Source: Aestuariivirga litoralis
GTDB taxonomy: Bacteria; Pseudomonadota; Alphaproteobacteria; Rhizobiales; Aestuariivirgaceae
Assembly (NCBI RefSeq): GCF_003234965.1
Contig: NZ_QKVK01000004.1
Coordinates: forward strand, 124,001 to 188,000
Reading direction: 5' to 3'
Length of the DNA stretch: 64,000 nucleotides
Shown: positions 24,258 through 34,600 of the stretch, in pieces
Layout of the letters: each line of letters begins with the position of its first letter
Position numbering within the stretch: position 1 is the first letter of the stretch
Position numbers and translations under genes: made by a program
The notes under the pieces: generated by a model
The model's input: the letters and a program-made list of their open reading frames with translations, nothing else
What the model was told of the DNA's origin: nothing
Databases searched by the model: none

Positions 24258-26426
24258 ATGATGCGTCAGTACGAGCTTGTCGAGCGGGTCACCAAATACG
24301 ACCCCGATGCGGATGAGGACCTCCTCAACCGCGCCTATGTCTATGCCATGAAGGCCCATGGCAACCAGAAGCGGGCCTCGGGCGAGGCCTATTTCAACCA
24401 CCCGCTCGAAGTTGCCGCCATCCTCACCGAGATGAAGCTCGACTCGGCCACCATCGCCGCCGCCCTTCTTCACGATACGGTGGAGGATACCGAGGCAACC
24501 GAAGCTGAAATCGAGGAAAAATTCGGCCCCGAGATCGCCGCCCTGGTCGATGGCCTGACCAAGATCGCCAAGCTCGACCTCGTCACCAAGGAAGCTGCCC
24601 AGGCGGAGAACCTGAGGAAGCTGCTGCTCGCCATGTCGCGTGACGTGCGCGTGCTGCTGGTGAAGCTCGCCGACCGGCTGCACAACATGCGCACGCTGGA
24701 ACACGTGAAGCCGGAAAAGCGCGTGCGCATCGCGCAGGAGACGATGGACATCTACGCCCCGCTCGCCGGCCGCATGGGCATGCAGGCGGTGCGGGACGAA
24801 CTGGAGGACATCGCCTTCAAGGTGCTGAACCCGGAAGCCTACAAGATCATCATCGACCGCCTCGCCAAGCTCCACGACGAATCTGGCGGCGTGCTGAAAT
24901 CGATCGAACAGGAGCTGACCCAGAAGCTGGTCGAGAACGGCATCAAGGCAGAGGTCTATGGCCGCGAGAAGCGGCCCTATTCGATCTTCCGCAAGATGGA
25001 GCGGAAGCTCCTCTCTCTCGGCCAGCTCTCCGACATCTTCGGCTTCCGCGTCATCGTCGGCACGGTGGACCAGTGCTACCGCGCACTCGGCATCATCCAC
25101 CGCACCTATCGCGCCGTGCCGGGCCGCTTCAAGGACTACATCTCGACGCCGAAGCAGAACGACTACCGCTCGATCCACACCACGGTGATCGGCCCGCACC
25201 ACATGCGCGTCGAGATGCAGATCCGCACGCGCCTGATGCACGAGATTGCCGAGCGCGGCGTTGCCGCCCACAACATCTACAAGGATGCGCCCGACGCCAA
25301 GGAGGCGCTCGACGGCTTCAAGGCGCCCGCCGCCGAGTCCAACGCCTATCGCTGGCTGCGCCACCTCGTCGAGATGCTGCAGGAGGGCGAGTCACCGCGC
25401 GAATTCCTCGAGCACACCAAGCTCGAACTGTTCCACGACCAGGTCTTCTGCTTCACGCCCAAGGGCAAGCTCATCGCGCTGCCGAAGGGAGCGACGCCCA
25501 TCGACTTCGCCTATGCCGTCCACACCTCGGTGGGCGACTCTTGCGTGGGTGCCAAGGTCAATGGCAGCCATGCGCCGCTGGTCACCGAATTGCAGAATGG
25601 CGACGAGGTGGAGATCATCCGCTCCGACGCCCAGACGCCGCCCGCCGCCTGGGAAGGCCTCGCCGTCACCGGCAAGGCGCGCGCCGCCATCCGCCGCGCC
25701 ACGCGCGCCGCTGCGCGCAAGCAGTTTGCGGGCCTCGGCCACGAGATCGTCCAGAAGATGCTGGCCAAGATCGGCAAGAACTATGTGCAGAAGGAAGTGA
25801 CGGCGGCCATTGCCCGCGTCGGCCACAAGAATGTCGACGATGCGCTGGCCGCCATCGGCCGCGGCGAGCTGTCCGCCATCGACATGCTGAAGGCCATGGG
25901 CCACACCATCGACGACACCAAGCTCAAGGAGCTGCGCCGCAAGTCGCCGACGAAGAAGACCGATCCCGACCTCTCGGTGCCGGTGCGCGGTGTGGCGCGC
26001 ACCACGGCGCTGAAGATCGCGCCCGAAACCGGTGCCGTGCCGGGCGAGCGCATCGTCGGCATCCTCACGCCGGGTGAGGGCATCACCATCTACCCGATCT
26101 TCGCCAAGGCGCTGGAGCAGTTCGACAACCAGCCGGAGCGCTGGGTCGACCTCGCCTGGGACACGGGGGCGGAGGACCAGCGCTTCCCGGCGCGCCTCAC
26201 CGTCACCATCCTCAACGAGGTGGGCTCGCTGGCGCAGGTCACCCAGACCATCAGCGACCTGGGCGGCAACATCGATGCCCTGAACATGGTGGCGCGCGAA
26301 GGCGCGCGCGACTTCTATGACGTGGACATCACGCTGGAGGTGCATGACCTCAAGCACCTCAACGACATCATGGCCAGCCTGCGCGGCAAGCCCGCCGTCA
26401 GCGACGTGAGCCGGAAGACAGGATAG
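24258..26426 (+). CDS. rsh: RelA/SpoT-type bifunctional (p)ppGpp synthetase/hydrolase
   Basis: A 722-residue Rsh. Domains in order: HD hydrolase (about 25-180, with His48 and His72-Asp73 in [10 protein letters not shown]), synthetase (about 220-370, containing [14 protein letters not shown] and [19 protein letters not shown]), TGS (about 395-455, [27 protein letters not shown]), helical region, and C-terminal ACT (about 650-718). The hydrolase residues are intact, so both ppGpp synthesis and removal are expected. It is the only Rsh-type protein in the window and fits the alphaproteobacterial single-Rsh pattern. pyrE follows after five bases. Confidence 0.95.
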   Translation: MMRQYELVERVTKYDPDADEDLLNRAYVYAMKAHGNQKRASGEAYFNHPLEVAAILTEMKLDSATIAAALLHDTVEDTEATEAEIEEKFGPEIAALVDGLTKIAKLDLVTKEAAQAENLRKLLLAMSRDVRVLLVKLADRLHNMRTLEHVKPEKRVRIAQETMDIYAPLAGRMGMQAVRDELEDIAFKVLNPEAYKIIIDRLAKLHDESGGVLKSIEQELTQKLVENGIKAEVYGREKRPYSIFRKMERKLLSLGQLSDIFGFRVIVGTVDQCYRALGIIHRTYRAVPGRFKDYISTPKQNDYRSIHTTVIGPHHMRVEMQIRTRLMHEIAERGVAAHNIYKDAPDAKEALDGFKAPAAESNAYRWLRHLVEMLQEGESPREFLEHTKLELFHDQVFCFTPKGKLIALPKGATPIDFAYAVHTSVGDSCVGAKVNGSHAPLVTELQNGDEVEIIRSDAQTPPAAWEGLAVTGKARAAIRRATRAAARKQFAGLGHEIVQKMLAKIGKNYVQKEVTAAIARVGHKNVDDALAAIGRGELSAIDMLKAMGHTIDDTKLKELRRKSPTKKTDPDLSVPVRGVARTTALKIAPETGAVPGERIVGILTPGEGITIYPIFAKALEQFDNQPERWVDLAWDTGAEDQRFPARLTVTILNEVGSLAQVTQTISDLGGNIDALNMVAREGARDFYDVDITLEVHDLKHLNDIMASLRGKPAVSDVSRKTG

Positions 26427-26431
26427 GGACA

Positions 26432-27016
26432 ATGACGCAAGACGAGGTTCTGAACGAATTCCGCGCCGCCGGCGCGTTGCTGGAGGGGCACTTCGTGCTG
26501 TCCTCCGGGCTTCACTCCAACCGTTACCTGCAATGCGCCCGCGTGCTGATGGACCCGCAGCGGGCCGCCAGGCTCTGCGCCGTGCTGGCCGAGCAGGTGC
26601 GCGCCATGGTGACGGGCCACATCGACCTCGTCGCGTCGCCCGCCATGGGTGGTGTCGTCGTCGGCTACGAGATGGGCCGCCAGCTCGGCGTGCCGTCGAT
26701 CTTCTTCGAGCGCGTCGACGGCAAGCTCACGCTGCGCCGCGGCTTCGACATTGCGAAGGGCGCGCGCGTCGTGATGGTGGAGGACATCGTCACCACCGGC
26801 CTGTCCTCGCGCGAATGCATCGAGGGCATCAACGCCGAGGGCGGCGTCACCGTGGGGGCCGCCTGCCTGATCGACCGGTCGGGCGGCAAGGCGGACATCG
26901 GGGTGCCTCTGGCCGCACTCACCCGCCTCGACATCCCGACCTATGCCGCCGACAAGCTGCCGCCGGAGCTTGCCGCCATTCCCGCCATCAAGCCGGGGAG
27001 CCGCGGCCTCAAATGA
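26432..27016 (+). CDS. pyrE: Orotate phosphoribosyltransferase
   Basis: A 194-residue PyrE. The PRPP-binding signature [14 protein letters not shown] is at about residues 112-125, and the conserved early segment [15 protein letters not shown] and [14 protein letters not shown] match the family. It makes orotidine 5'-phosphate in pyrimidine synthesis. The stop overlaps the acpS ATG (ATGA), and only five bases separate it from rsh. Confidence 0.95.
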   Translation: MTQDEVLNEFRAAGALLEGHFVLSSGLHSNRYLQCARVLMDPQRAARLCAVLAEQVRAMVTGHIDLVASPAMGGVVVGYEMGRQLGVPSIFFERVDGKLTLRRGFDIAKGARVVMVEDIVTTGLSSRECIEGINAEGGVTVGAACLIDRSGGKADIGVPLAALTRLDIPTYAADKLPPELAAIPAIKPGSRGLK

Positions 27017-27411
27017 TCATCGGCATCGGCAATGACGTGATCGATATCCGGCGGATCGAGGAAACGCTGACGCGCTTCGGCGACCGCTTCATCGAGCGCA
27101 TCTTCACCGATGTCGAGATCAGGAAGTCGGAGAAGCGGGCCCAGCGCGCCGCCTCCTATGCCAAGCGCTTCGCCGCCAAGGAGGCCTGCTCCAAGGCGCT
27201 CGGAACGGGGTTTCGCAAGGGCGTGTTCTGGAAGGACATGGGGGTCGTCAACGAGCCGTCCGGCAAGCCCACCATGGTGCTGACGGGCGGCGCCAGGGAC
27301 CAGCTCGACAGCCTCGTGCCGGAGGGGCACAGGCCGCGCATCCACCTCACCATCACCGACGACTTCCCCTATGCCCATGCCTTCGTGATGATCGAGGCGC
27401 TGCCTGGATGA
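27013..27411 (+). CDS. acpS: Holo-[acyl-carrier-protein] synthase
   Basis: A 132-residue AcpS that transfers phosphopantetheine from CoA to acyl carrier protein. The Mg-binding pair Asp8 ([13 protein letters not shown]) and Glu57 ([14 protein letters not shown]) is intact. Start at the ATG that overlaps the pyrE stop. It fits the conserved acpS-lepB-rnc-era order. Confidence 0.95.
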   Translation: MIIGIGNDVIDIRRIEETLTRFGDRFIERIFTDVEIRKSEKRAQRAASYAKRFAAKEACSKALGTGFRKGVFWKDMGVVNEPSGKPTMVLTGGARDQLDSLVPEGHRPRIHLTITDDFPYAHAFVMIEALPG

Positions 27412-27554
27412 CGGCATTGTGAGACTGGAAAGCCGCACTCACTGTTACTATTTGGCAACAGTGGACCTGCTTGAGCGCGGCTGCGTTGCATCGGTGGCGG
27501 GAAACGGTTTATAGCCGGGATTCTGAAGGCCCGGCGATTGGCGGCTTGGCGAAA

Positions 27555-28367
27555 ATGCATAAGAAAGACCATGAGATGGCGGCGGCACAGGACACGCGGC
27601 GCAAGTCGGAAGACGGGTTGTGGGAAACCGTCAAGGTCATCATCCAGGCGCTGCTGATCGCCTTTGTGGTCCGCACCTTCCTGTACCAGCCCTTCAACAT
27701 TCCCTCGGCCTCGATGTACCCGACGCTGAAGGTGGGCGACTACCTCTTCGTCTCGAAGCTGTCCTACGGCTATGGCCGCTATTCCTTCAACTTTTCGCTC
27801 GGCCTGTTCGGGCACGAAATCGTGTCCTGCTGCAACCTGGACTTTCCGGGCCGCATCGTTTTCGCCGATGATCCCAAGCGCGGCGACGTCGCCGTGTTCA
27901 AGCTGCCGACCGACACCAACGTCGACTACATCAAGCGGGTGATCGGCCTGCCGGGCGACCGCATCCAGATGCGCGACGGCGTGCTCTACATCAATGGCCA
28001 GGCCGTGAAGAAGGAGCGCATCGCGGATTTCGAGGACCTGTCCGAACCGGGCCTGCAGGCGCCGGTTCCGCAGTACCTCGAAACCCTGCCCAATGGCGTG
28101 CAGTACCACGTGCTCGACACCGAGCCCGAGGGCGATGCCGACAACACCAACGAATACGTGGTGCCGGCCGGCCATTACTTCATGATGGGCGACAACCGCG
28201 ACAACTCGCAGGATTCGCGCTATCCGCGTGTGGGCTACGTGCCGCTGGAGAATTTCGTCGGCCGCGCCGACATCATCTTCTTCTCGGTGTCGCCCGATGC
28301 CAGCCTGTGGCAGGTGTGGGACTGGCCCTTCGCCATTCGCTGGAACCGCTTCTTCACGCTGATCTGA
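27555..28367 (+). CDS. lepB: Signal peptidase I
   Basis: A 270-residue membrane protease with one clear N-terminal membrane helix (IIQALLIAFVVRTFLYQPF, about 27-45). The catalytic serine is in PSASMYPTLKVGD and the general-base lysine in DYIKRVIGLPGD. It cleaves Sec and Tat signal peptides after export. ATG 27555 (MHKKDHEM) was chosen; MAAAQ at 27576 is an alternative and the upstream frame to 27471 has weak support. It precedes rnc, whose TTG start lies seven bases downstream, as commonly seen. Confidence 0.92.
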   Translation: MHKKDHEMAAAQDTRRKSEDGLWETVKVIIQALLIAFVVRTFLYQPFNIPSASMYPTLKVGDYLFVSKLSYGYGRYSFNFSLGLFGHEIVSCCNLDFPGRIVFADDPKRGDVAVFKLPTDTNVDYIKRVIGLPGDRIQMRDGVLYINGQAVKKERIADFEDLSEPGLQAPVPQYLETLPNGVQYHVLDTEPEGDADNTNEYVVPAGHYFMMGDNRDNSQDSRYPRVGYVPLENFVGRADIIFFSVSPDASLWQVWDWPFAIRWNRFFTLI

Positions 28368-28374
28368 GAAGGCC

Positions 28375-29064
28375 TTGAACAGCTTCACACCGGCGCGGCA
28401 GGACGACATTGCGGAGCGGCTGGGCTATCGCTTCCACAACGCGGCGCTGCTGACCGAAGCGCTCACTCATGGCTCCACCCAGAAGCACAAGGGTGACTAC
28501 CAGCGGCTCGAATTCCTCGGCGACCGGGTCCTGGGCCTGATCATCGCGGAGCACCTGTTCCGCACCCACCCGAAGGACGGCGAAGGCCAGCTCACCCATG
28601 TGCTCAGCAGCCTCGTGCGCTCGGAAGCCTGTGCGGATGCGGGTGACACGATCGGCCTGTCGGACATGGTCATCATCGGCGCCGGCGAGCGCGCCAAGGG
28701 CATGAACCTCAACCGCACGGTGCTGGGCGATGCGATGGAGGCCCTCGTCGCCGCGATCTATCTCGATGGCGGACTGGCGGAGGCCCGCGCCTTCGTGCTG
28801 CGCTGCTGGGAACCGCAGCTGAAGGCGCCCAAGGCGGCGGTCAAGGACCCCAAGACGTTCCTGCAGGAATGGGCACTCGCCCGCGCCCTGCCGATCCCGT
28901 CCTACAAGGTGGTGAGCCGCGCGGGGCCGGAGCATGAGCCGGTCTTCGTCGTGTCGGTGGACGTGAAGGACAAGGCGCCGGCCGAAGGCTCGGCGCGCAA
29001 CAAGCGCGCGGCGGAAATGGACGCCGCCGAGCAATTTCTGAAACGCGAAGGGATCAGGCCATGA
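28375..29064 (+). CDS. rnc: Ribonuclease III
   Basis: A 229-residue RNase III. The nuclease domain (1-150) carries the signature RLEFLGDRVLGL (44-55) and LGDAMEALVAAIYLDGG, with the Glu and Asp metal ligands intact; a dsRNA-binding domain occupies about 155-225. It processes rRNA and regulatory duplexes. The TTG start follows GAGAAGG, and the stop overlaps the era ATG by four bases. Confidence 0.95.
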   Translation: MNSFTPARQDDIAERLGYRFHNAALLTEALTHGSTQKHKGDYQRLEFLGDRVLGLIIAEHLFRTHPKDGEGQLTHVLSSLVRSEACADAGDTIGLSDMVIIGAGERAKGMNLNRTVLGDAMEALVAAIYLDGGLAEARAFVLRCWEPQLKAPKAAVKDPKTFLQEWALARALPIPSYKVVSRAGPEHEPVFVVSVDVKDKAPAEGSARNKRAAEMDAAEQFLKREGIRP

Positions 29065-29975
29065 GCGAAGACGTCAAGCAGCCTGAAGGCCCCACCCGCG
29101 CCGGGTTCTGTGCCATCATCGGCGCGCCCAATGCGGGGAAGTCGACGCTGGTCAACCAGCTCACCGGCTCCAAGGTGTCGATCGTCAGCCACAAGGTGCA
29201 GACGACGCGCGCCCGCATCCGCGCCATCGCCATGGAAGGCAATGCCCAGATCGTGCTGGTCGACACGCCCGGCATCTTCAAGCCGAAGCGCACGCTCGAC
29301 CGCGCCATGGTGGACAATGCCTGGGGAGGTGCTGGCGATGCCGATGCCGTGGTGCTGCTCGTCGACGGCCGCCCCGGCCTCACCGAAGAGGCGAAGGACC
29401 TCATCGCCCATCTGGCGAAGACCAAGACCAGGGCCGTGCTCGTCATCAACAAGATCGACCTGATGTCGCGCGAGCGCCTGCTCGAGGTCGCGGCCGAATT
29501 CAATGCCGCCTATCCCTTCGAGCAGACCTTCATGGTCAGCGCGCTCAATGGCTCCGGCACGCAGGACTTGCTGAAATACCTGGCGGGCAAGATGCCGGAA
29601 GGCCCCTGGCTCTACCCCGAGGACCAGGTGGCGGACGTGCAGCTCCGCTTCATGGCCGCCGAGATGACGCGCGAGGTGATCTACGAGCGCCTGCACGAGG
29701 AACTGCCCTATGCCTCCACCGTCGAGACCGAAACCTGGGAGGAGCAGAAGAACGGCTCCGTCAAGATCGGCCAGGTGATCTTCGTCCAGCGCGACAGCCA
29801 GAAGGCCATCGTGCTGGGGAAGGGCGGCCAGACCATCAAGCTCCTCGGCCAGAAGGCGAGGGAGGAGATGGAGCGCCAGTTCGGCCGCAAGGTGCATCTC
29901 TTCCTGTTCGTCAAGGTGCGCGAGAACTGGGCCGAGGACAAGGAACGCCTGCGCAACATGGGCCTCGACGTCTGA
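29061..29975 (+). CDS. era: GTPase Era
   Basis: A 304-residue Era: the G domain shows GAPNAGKSTL (G1), the T of VQTTRAR (G2), DTPGI (G3) and NKIDL (G4), and the C-terminal KH domain is recognisable (about 200-290, with VLGKGGQTIK). It helps 16S rRNA maturation and 30S assembly. Overlaps rnc at the start and is followed after four bases by recO. Confidence 0.95.
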   Translation: MSEDVKQPEGPTRAGFCAIIGAPNAGKSTLVNQLTGSKVSIVSHKVQTTRARIRAIAMEGNAQIVLVDTPGIFKPKRTLDRAMVDNAWGGAGDADAVVLLVDGRPGLTEEAKDLIAHLAKTKTRAVLVINKIDLMSRERLLEVAAEFNAAYPFEQTFMVSALNGSGTQDLLKYLAGKMPEGPWLYPEDQVADVQLRFMAAEMTREVIYERLHEELPYASTVETETWEEQKNGSVKIGQVIFVQRDSQKAIVLGKGGQTIKLLGQKAREEMERQFGRKVHLFLFVKVRENWAEDKERLRNMGLDV

Positions 29976-29979
29976 GATC

Positions 29980-30705
29980 ATGGAGTGGCGCGACGAGGGC
30001 GTGATCCTGTCGGTCCGCCGCCACGGCGAAACCAGCGCCATTGCCGAAATCCTCACCGCGGCGCACGGCCGCGTCATGGGCCTCGTGCGCGGCGGCCGCT
30101 CGAAGCAGCAGCGCCCGGTGCTGCAATCGGGAAACGCCGTGCAGGCCGTCTGGCGTGCCCGGCTCGAGGAACAGCTCGGCACCTTCACGCTGGAACCGCT
30201 CGACCTCAAGGCCGGTGCCATCATGGAGGAGCCCTTCCGCCTCGCAGGTCTCGCCACCCTCACCGGCCTGTCGCAGCTCCTGCCCGAGCGTGAGCCGCAT
30301 CCCCGCGTCTATGAGGCGCTCCGCATCGTGCTCGACGCCATCGACCATGACGAGCTCTGGCCTGCGCTGCTGGTGCGCTGGGAGCTGGGCCTGCTCGACG
30401 AACTGGGCTTCGGCCTCGATCTTTCCAGGTGCGCCGCCACGGGCAGCCGCGAGCAGCTGGCCTATGTCTCGCCGCGCAGCGGCAAGGCCGTCTCCGCCGC
30501 GGCCGGGGCGCCGTTCCGCGACCGGCTGTTCCGCCTGCCGGCCTTCCTCAGCGCCGAGGGCGGCGGGGCGACGCCGCCGGACATTGCCGAAGGACTGAGG
30601 CTCGCAGCCTATTTCCTTCACCGCCACCTGTTCGAGCCGCGCGGGGTGAGCTTTCCCGAGCAGCAGGACTGGATCATCCGGGCCTTGGCCGAAAAGCCGC
30701 ATTGA
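29980..30705 (+). CDS. recO: DNA repair protein RecO
   Basis: A 241-residue RecO: N-terminal OB-like segment (WRDEGVILSVRRHGE through GLVRGG), then the helical domain. Family members load RecA with RecF and RecR. The zinc-binding Cys set of some RecO proteins is not apparent (a single Cys near 150). It closes the rnc-era-recO group. Confidence 0.92.
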   Translation: MEWRDEGVILSVRRHGETSAIAEILTAAHGRVMGLVRGGRSKQQRPVLQSGNAVQAVWRARLEEQLGTFTLEPLDLKAGAIMEEPFRLAGLATLTGLSQLLPEREPHPRVYEALRIVLDAIDHDELWPALLVRWELGLLDELGFGLDLSRCAATGSREQLAYVSPRSGKAVSAAAGAPFRDRLFRLPAFLSAEGGGATPPDIAEGLRLAAYFLHRHLFEPRGVSFPEQQDWIIRALAEKPH

Positions 30706-30753
30706 GCCGCGGCGGGCTTGCCCCTAGATAGCCCCCGACAGGAGGACTTGACC

Positions 30754-31158
30754 ATGCTCGGACGTCTGAACCATGTGGCCATCGCGGTGCCGGATCTCGC
30801 CAGGGGAACCGAAGTCTACCGCTCCATGCTGGGCGCCACGGTCTCCGCGCCGCAGGCCGAGCCCGCCCACGGTGTGACGGTGGTCTTCGTCGAGCTCCCC
30901 AACACCAAGATCGAGCTGCTGGAGCCCCTGGGCGAAAACTCGCCCATCCGCGCCTTCCTCGAGAAGAACCCCGCGGGCGGCATCCACCATGTCTGCTACG
31001 AGGTGGCCGACATCCTCGCAGCGCGTGACCACCTGAAGGCGGAAGGTGCCCGCGTGCTGGGCGACGGCACGCCGAAGATCGGGGCCCACGGCAAGCCGGT
31101 GCTGTTCCTCCACCCCAAGGACTTCTGCGGCACGCTGGTCGAACTGGAGCAGGCATGA
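30754..31158 (+). CDS. mce: Methylmalonyl-CoA epimerase
   Basis: A 134-residue VOC-fold enzyme. Metal ligands are visible as His in LNHVAIAVPDL, His in GIHHVCYEV and Glu in LVELEQ near the end, with a second glutamate base in IELLEPLGE. It interconverts R- and S-methylmalonyl-CoA. ATG 30754 has AGGAGG nine bases upstream. The stop overlaps DUF1467 by four bases. Confidence 0.9.
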   Translation: MLGRLNHVAIAVPDLARGTEVYRSMLGATVSAPQAEPAHGVTVVFVELPNTKIELLEPLGENSPIRAFLEKNPAGGIHHVCYEVADILAARDHLKAEGARVLGDGTPKIGAHGKPVLFLHPKDFCGTLVELEQA

Positions 31159-31430
31159 AGTTCGGCAGCGCGGTCGCCATCTATTTCATCACGTGGTGGG
31201 TATGCCTCTTCATCGTGCTGCCCTTCGGCGTGAGGAATGCCCATGAGGCTGGCGAAACGGTAGAGCAGGGCAACGAGCATGGCGCGCCGGTGAAGCCCAT
31301 GCTGTGGCGCAAGGTGCTGGCAACGACGTTGCTGTCAGCCGTCGTCTTCGCCTTCATCTACGGCCAGGTCACCTATCACTGGCTTGGCTTCGACGACATT
31401 CCCTTCGTCAAGGCGATCACCACCGACTGA
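31155..31430 (+). CDS. DUF1467 family membrane protein
   Basis: A 91-residue protein with two membrane helices (about 5-25 and 52-75) and the conserved ITWWVCLFIVLPFGVRN N-terminal segment of DUF1467. Function unknown; it is regularly found between mce and proS in Hyphomicrobiales. ATG overlaps the mce stop. Confidence 0.85.
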   Translation: MKFGSAVAIYFITWWVCLFIVLPFGVRNAHEAGETVEQGNEHGAPVKPMLWRKVLATTLLSAVVFAFIYGQVTYHWLGFDDIPFVKAITTD

Positions 31431-31518
31431 CGCTGCGTCAGTTCGTTGAACCAAGCGGTGCATGAGCTTTCGCGTTAAGCAATTCGATGCGAAATGTACA
31501 ACCTCTGCTTGGAATTCA

Positions 31519-31547
31519 TTGTCCAGTTAGCCTCTCCCTGATATAGC
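31519..31547 (+). promoter_or_regulatory. Predicted promoter of the PKD-repeat protein
   Basis: TTGTCC at 31519-31524, 17 bases, TATAGC at 31542-31547, in an AT-rich stretch, ending 68 bases before the GTG start. Confidence 0.45.
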
Positions 31548-31615
31548 AACTTGCATTTGCAGTTGTCGCCGTTTGCTGCATCTGAAAGCTCTCGGCGGTG
31601 GAGGAGTAGAGGCCC

Positions 31616-34600
31616 GTGTCCATCATCATCCGTCTGGCTGCCCGCGTCGCCATGATCCTGGGTTTGCTGATCATGCCCGCAGGGGCCGGCCTCCAGGCCG
31701 CCGCCGCAAAGGTCTTTCCCACCATCACGGTCACCACGCCGGGGGTCTCCGGCAATGCGGCCATTGCCGCGCTGGGCAGCAACCTGCCGGCGGTGGCCGC
31801 CTATTACGGCTGGACGGCGGACGAACTGCGCCGAAAGTTCCAGCGGGACAGCGGCTTGCGCGTCGGCGGCACGGGGCGGCTGTTCCAGTCATCGCCCGCC
31901 GGCCGGCTGCAGCCCGCGGCCGCGGCGGCGGCGCGGATGGCCGCTGGCGCCCAGGCCTTCAGCATGCCCTGGGCGGGCGGCACGGCACCCTATCCGCTGG
32001 ACCAGACCTTCGCCCTGCACAGCAAGGCTGACGCACCCAAGACGATCTACCTGAATTTCGCGGGCAAGACCCTGACGGCCGCCAACAACCAGCAGGTCCA
32101 GGATCTCCGACTCACGAGCATCGTCGTGCCGCCCTTCAGCATCGATGCCGCGCCGGCCTTCTCGGACGCGGAGCGCCGCATCATCCAGGAGGTCTGGCAA
32201 CGGGTGGCGGAAGACTATGCGCCCTTCGATGTCGACGTCACCACCGAGCCTCCGCCGCCGGAGCGCATCACCCGCACGCAGGCGGACGACCCCACCACAA
32301 CCGTCGATGAAAACGACCCGGCCTTCGGGATCGACGTGCTGTTCACCCCGGTTTCCAGCGTTTGGAACTGCGGAGCGTGCGGCCAGACCGGTGATCCGAT
32401 TGCCGACAAGACTTACGTGCTGTCGTATTTTGATGTCGGTGACAGGTACAAGCCCTCGGTGGTTTTCCATACGGGAAGCTCCACCGGCACGCAGGTGCTC
32501 TTTGCCCAGGACCTCGCCGACCGCGCGTCACGCGCCGTCGGCTCCTCGCTCGGCCTCGCATACCGGGGCACCAGCACAGCAGACCTGTACGAGGGCCATG
32601 GCAACAACGCGGTGAATGCCTGGGCGCCCATCATGGGCGGGCTGTCGGGGCGGCCGCTCCGCCAGTTCAGCATGGGCGAGTATAGTGACGCGATCCCCAC
32701 CAGCTCCGATCCGGGAGACTTTGAGGGCTTGCTGGGCGGCGACCTGGGCAACGCCCTGTCATTGCGGGCGGACGAGGCAGGCAACACCACCGCGGCGGCC
32801 GAATGGCTGCCGGTGCAGCGCAACGCGGGGCCAAGCACCGGCTCCTTCGACGGGGTGATCACCTCAGCGGAGGACAGTGACGTCTTCTTCGTGAAGGCGG
32901 GTCTCGGCACCTTCACGGCAACGGCAACGCCCGCTGCCGTGGGCGCCAATGCCGACCTGGTGCTGACGCTGAAGAATTCCACCGGCGGCATCGTGCCGAC
33001 CAACAATGCCCAGATCCCGAACCCCAACAACCCCGCTGGCAGGCTCGATGCCGCAATCACCGTCGCCAACCTGGCGGCAGGCAAATACTTCCTCGAAGTG
33101 AAGGGCGGGGGTGAAGGCCTGCCCAACGTCACCGCCGCGAACGCGGCGACGGGCTATTCGAACTATGGCAGCGTCGGCGCCTATACGCTCACTGCCAGTT
33201 TCGTGGCGCCCGCCAGCACCACGCCGCCCTCGGCGCAGTTCACGCCTCTCTTGCCGAGCGGCAAGGGCCCGCTCACGGTGAATTTCAATGCCTCTGCCTC
33301 CGCCGCCGCGACGGGCTCCCAGATCGTGCGCTACACATGGGATTTCGGCGACACCACGACGCTCGAGAGCAAGACTGCGACCGTCACCCACACTTACCCG
33401 GAGGCGCCCTCCAGCCCGCAGACCTATCCGGTGACGCTGACGGTCACCGACGACACGGGCCTCACCCGGACCGCCACGACGACCGTCACCGTCGAGGCCA
33501 CCAACCCCGGCGGACCCACGGCCAACTTCACCATGTCGTCCAGCCCCGCCACGGGCCGGGCACCCTTGCAGGTGACCTTCGATGGATCGCCGTCGCTGCC
33601 CGGAGGCAGCCCCATCACCAGCTGGGCCTGGCAGATCGGCGAACCCGCCATCGCCACGCTGTCCGGCAGGAATCCGCCCCCTTACACCTTCACCAAAAGC
33701 GGAACCTTCCCCGTCAAGCTGACGGTGACGAACGCGACCTTGAGCGCCCACACCATCCAGAACGTTGTTGTCGTCAACACCGCGCCCACGCCATCGTTCG
33801 ACGCCACGCCTGTCGCCGCCGGGCCGGTGATTGCGCCGGCTGTCTTCTCGCTGAATGCCAGCGCCTCGAGTGACGCCGACGGCAGTATCACGACATATGA
33901 GTGGTCAGTGGACGAACCGCCCGGCGTCGCCAACATCGCCATCCCCAACAAGACGACGGGAGACGCCTTCAACCAGACCTTCGAAAAGCCGGGGACCTAT
34001 ACGATCAGGCTGAGGGTGACGGACAACCTGAACCTCAGCGAAGAGACCATCCGGCAGATCACTGTCCTCGCCAAGCCCAAGCCGTCCTTCACCCCCTCGG
34101 CGTCGAGCGGTCCGGCACCACTGGCCGTCAGCTTCAATCCCTCGGGCTCGACGGATGACGGCCAGATCACCAGCTACCGGTGGGAGTTCGGCGACGGCAC
34201 AAGCCAGAACGAGACGACGGCGGCCATCGTGCCCAAGACCTTCACGGTCCCGGGCACCTATACGGTCAAGCTGACGGTCACGCCCAACACCCCACCCACG
34301 GCGTCCTTCACCCCCTCGCCGTCGAGCGGTCCGGCACCACTGGCCGTCAGCTTCAATCCCTCGGGCTCGACGGATGACGGCCAGATCACCAGCTACCATT
34401 GGGAGTTCGGCGTCGACGACGCACAGAACGAGACGACGGCAGCCATCGTGTCCAGGACCTTCACGGAGCCGGGCACCTACACCGTGAAGCTGACGGTCAC
34501 CGACAATGCGGGCCTCTCCCAGTCCACCACCCGGGATGTGACGGTCACGCCCAACACCCCGCCCACGGCGTCCTTCACCCCCTCGCCGTCGAGCGGTCCG

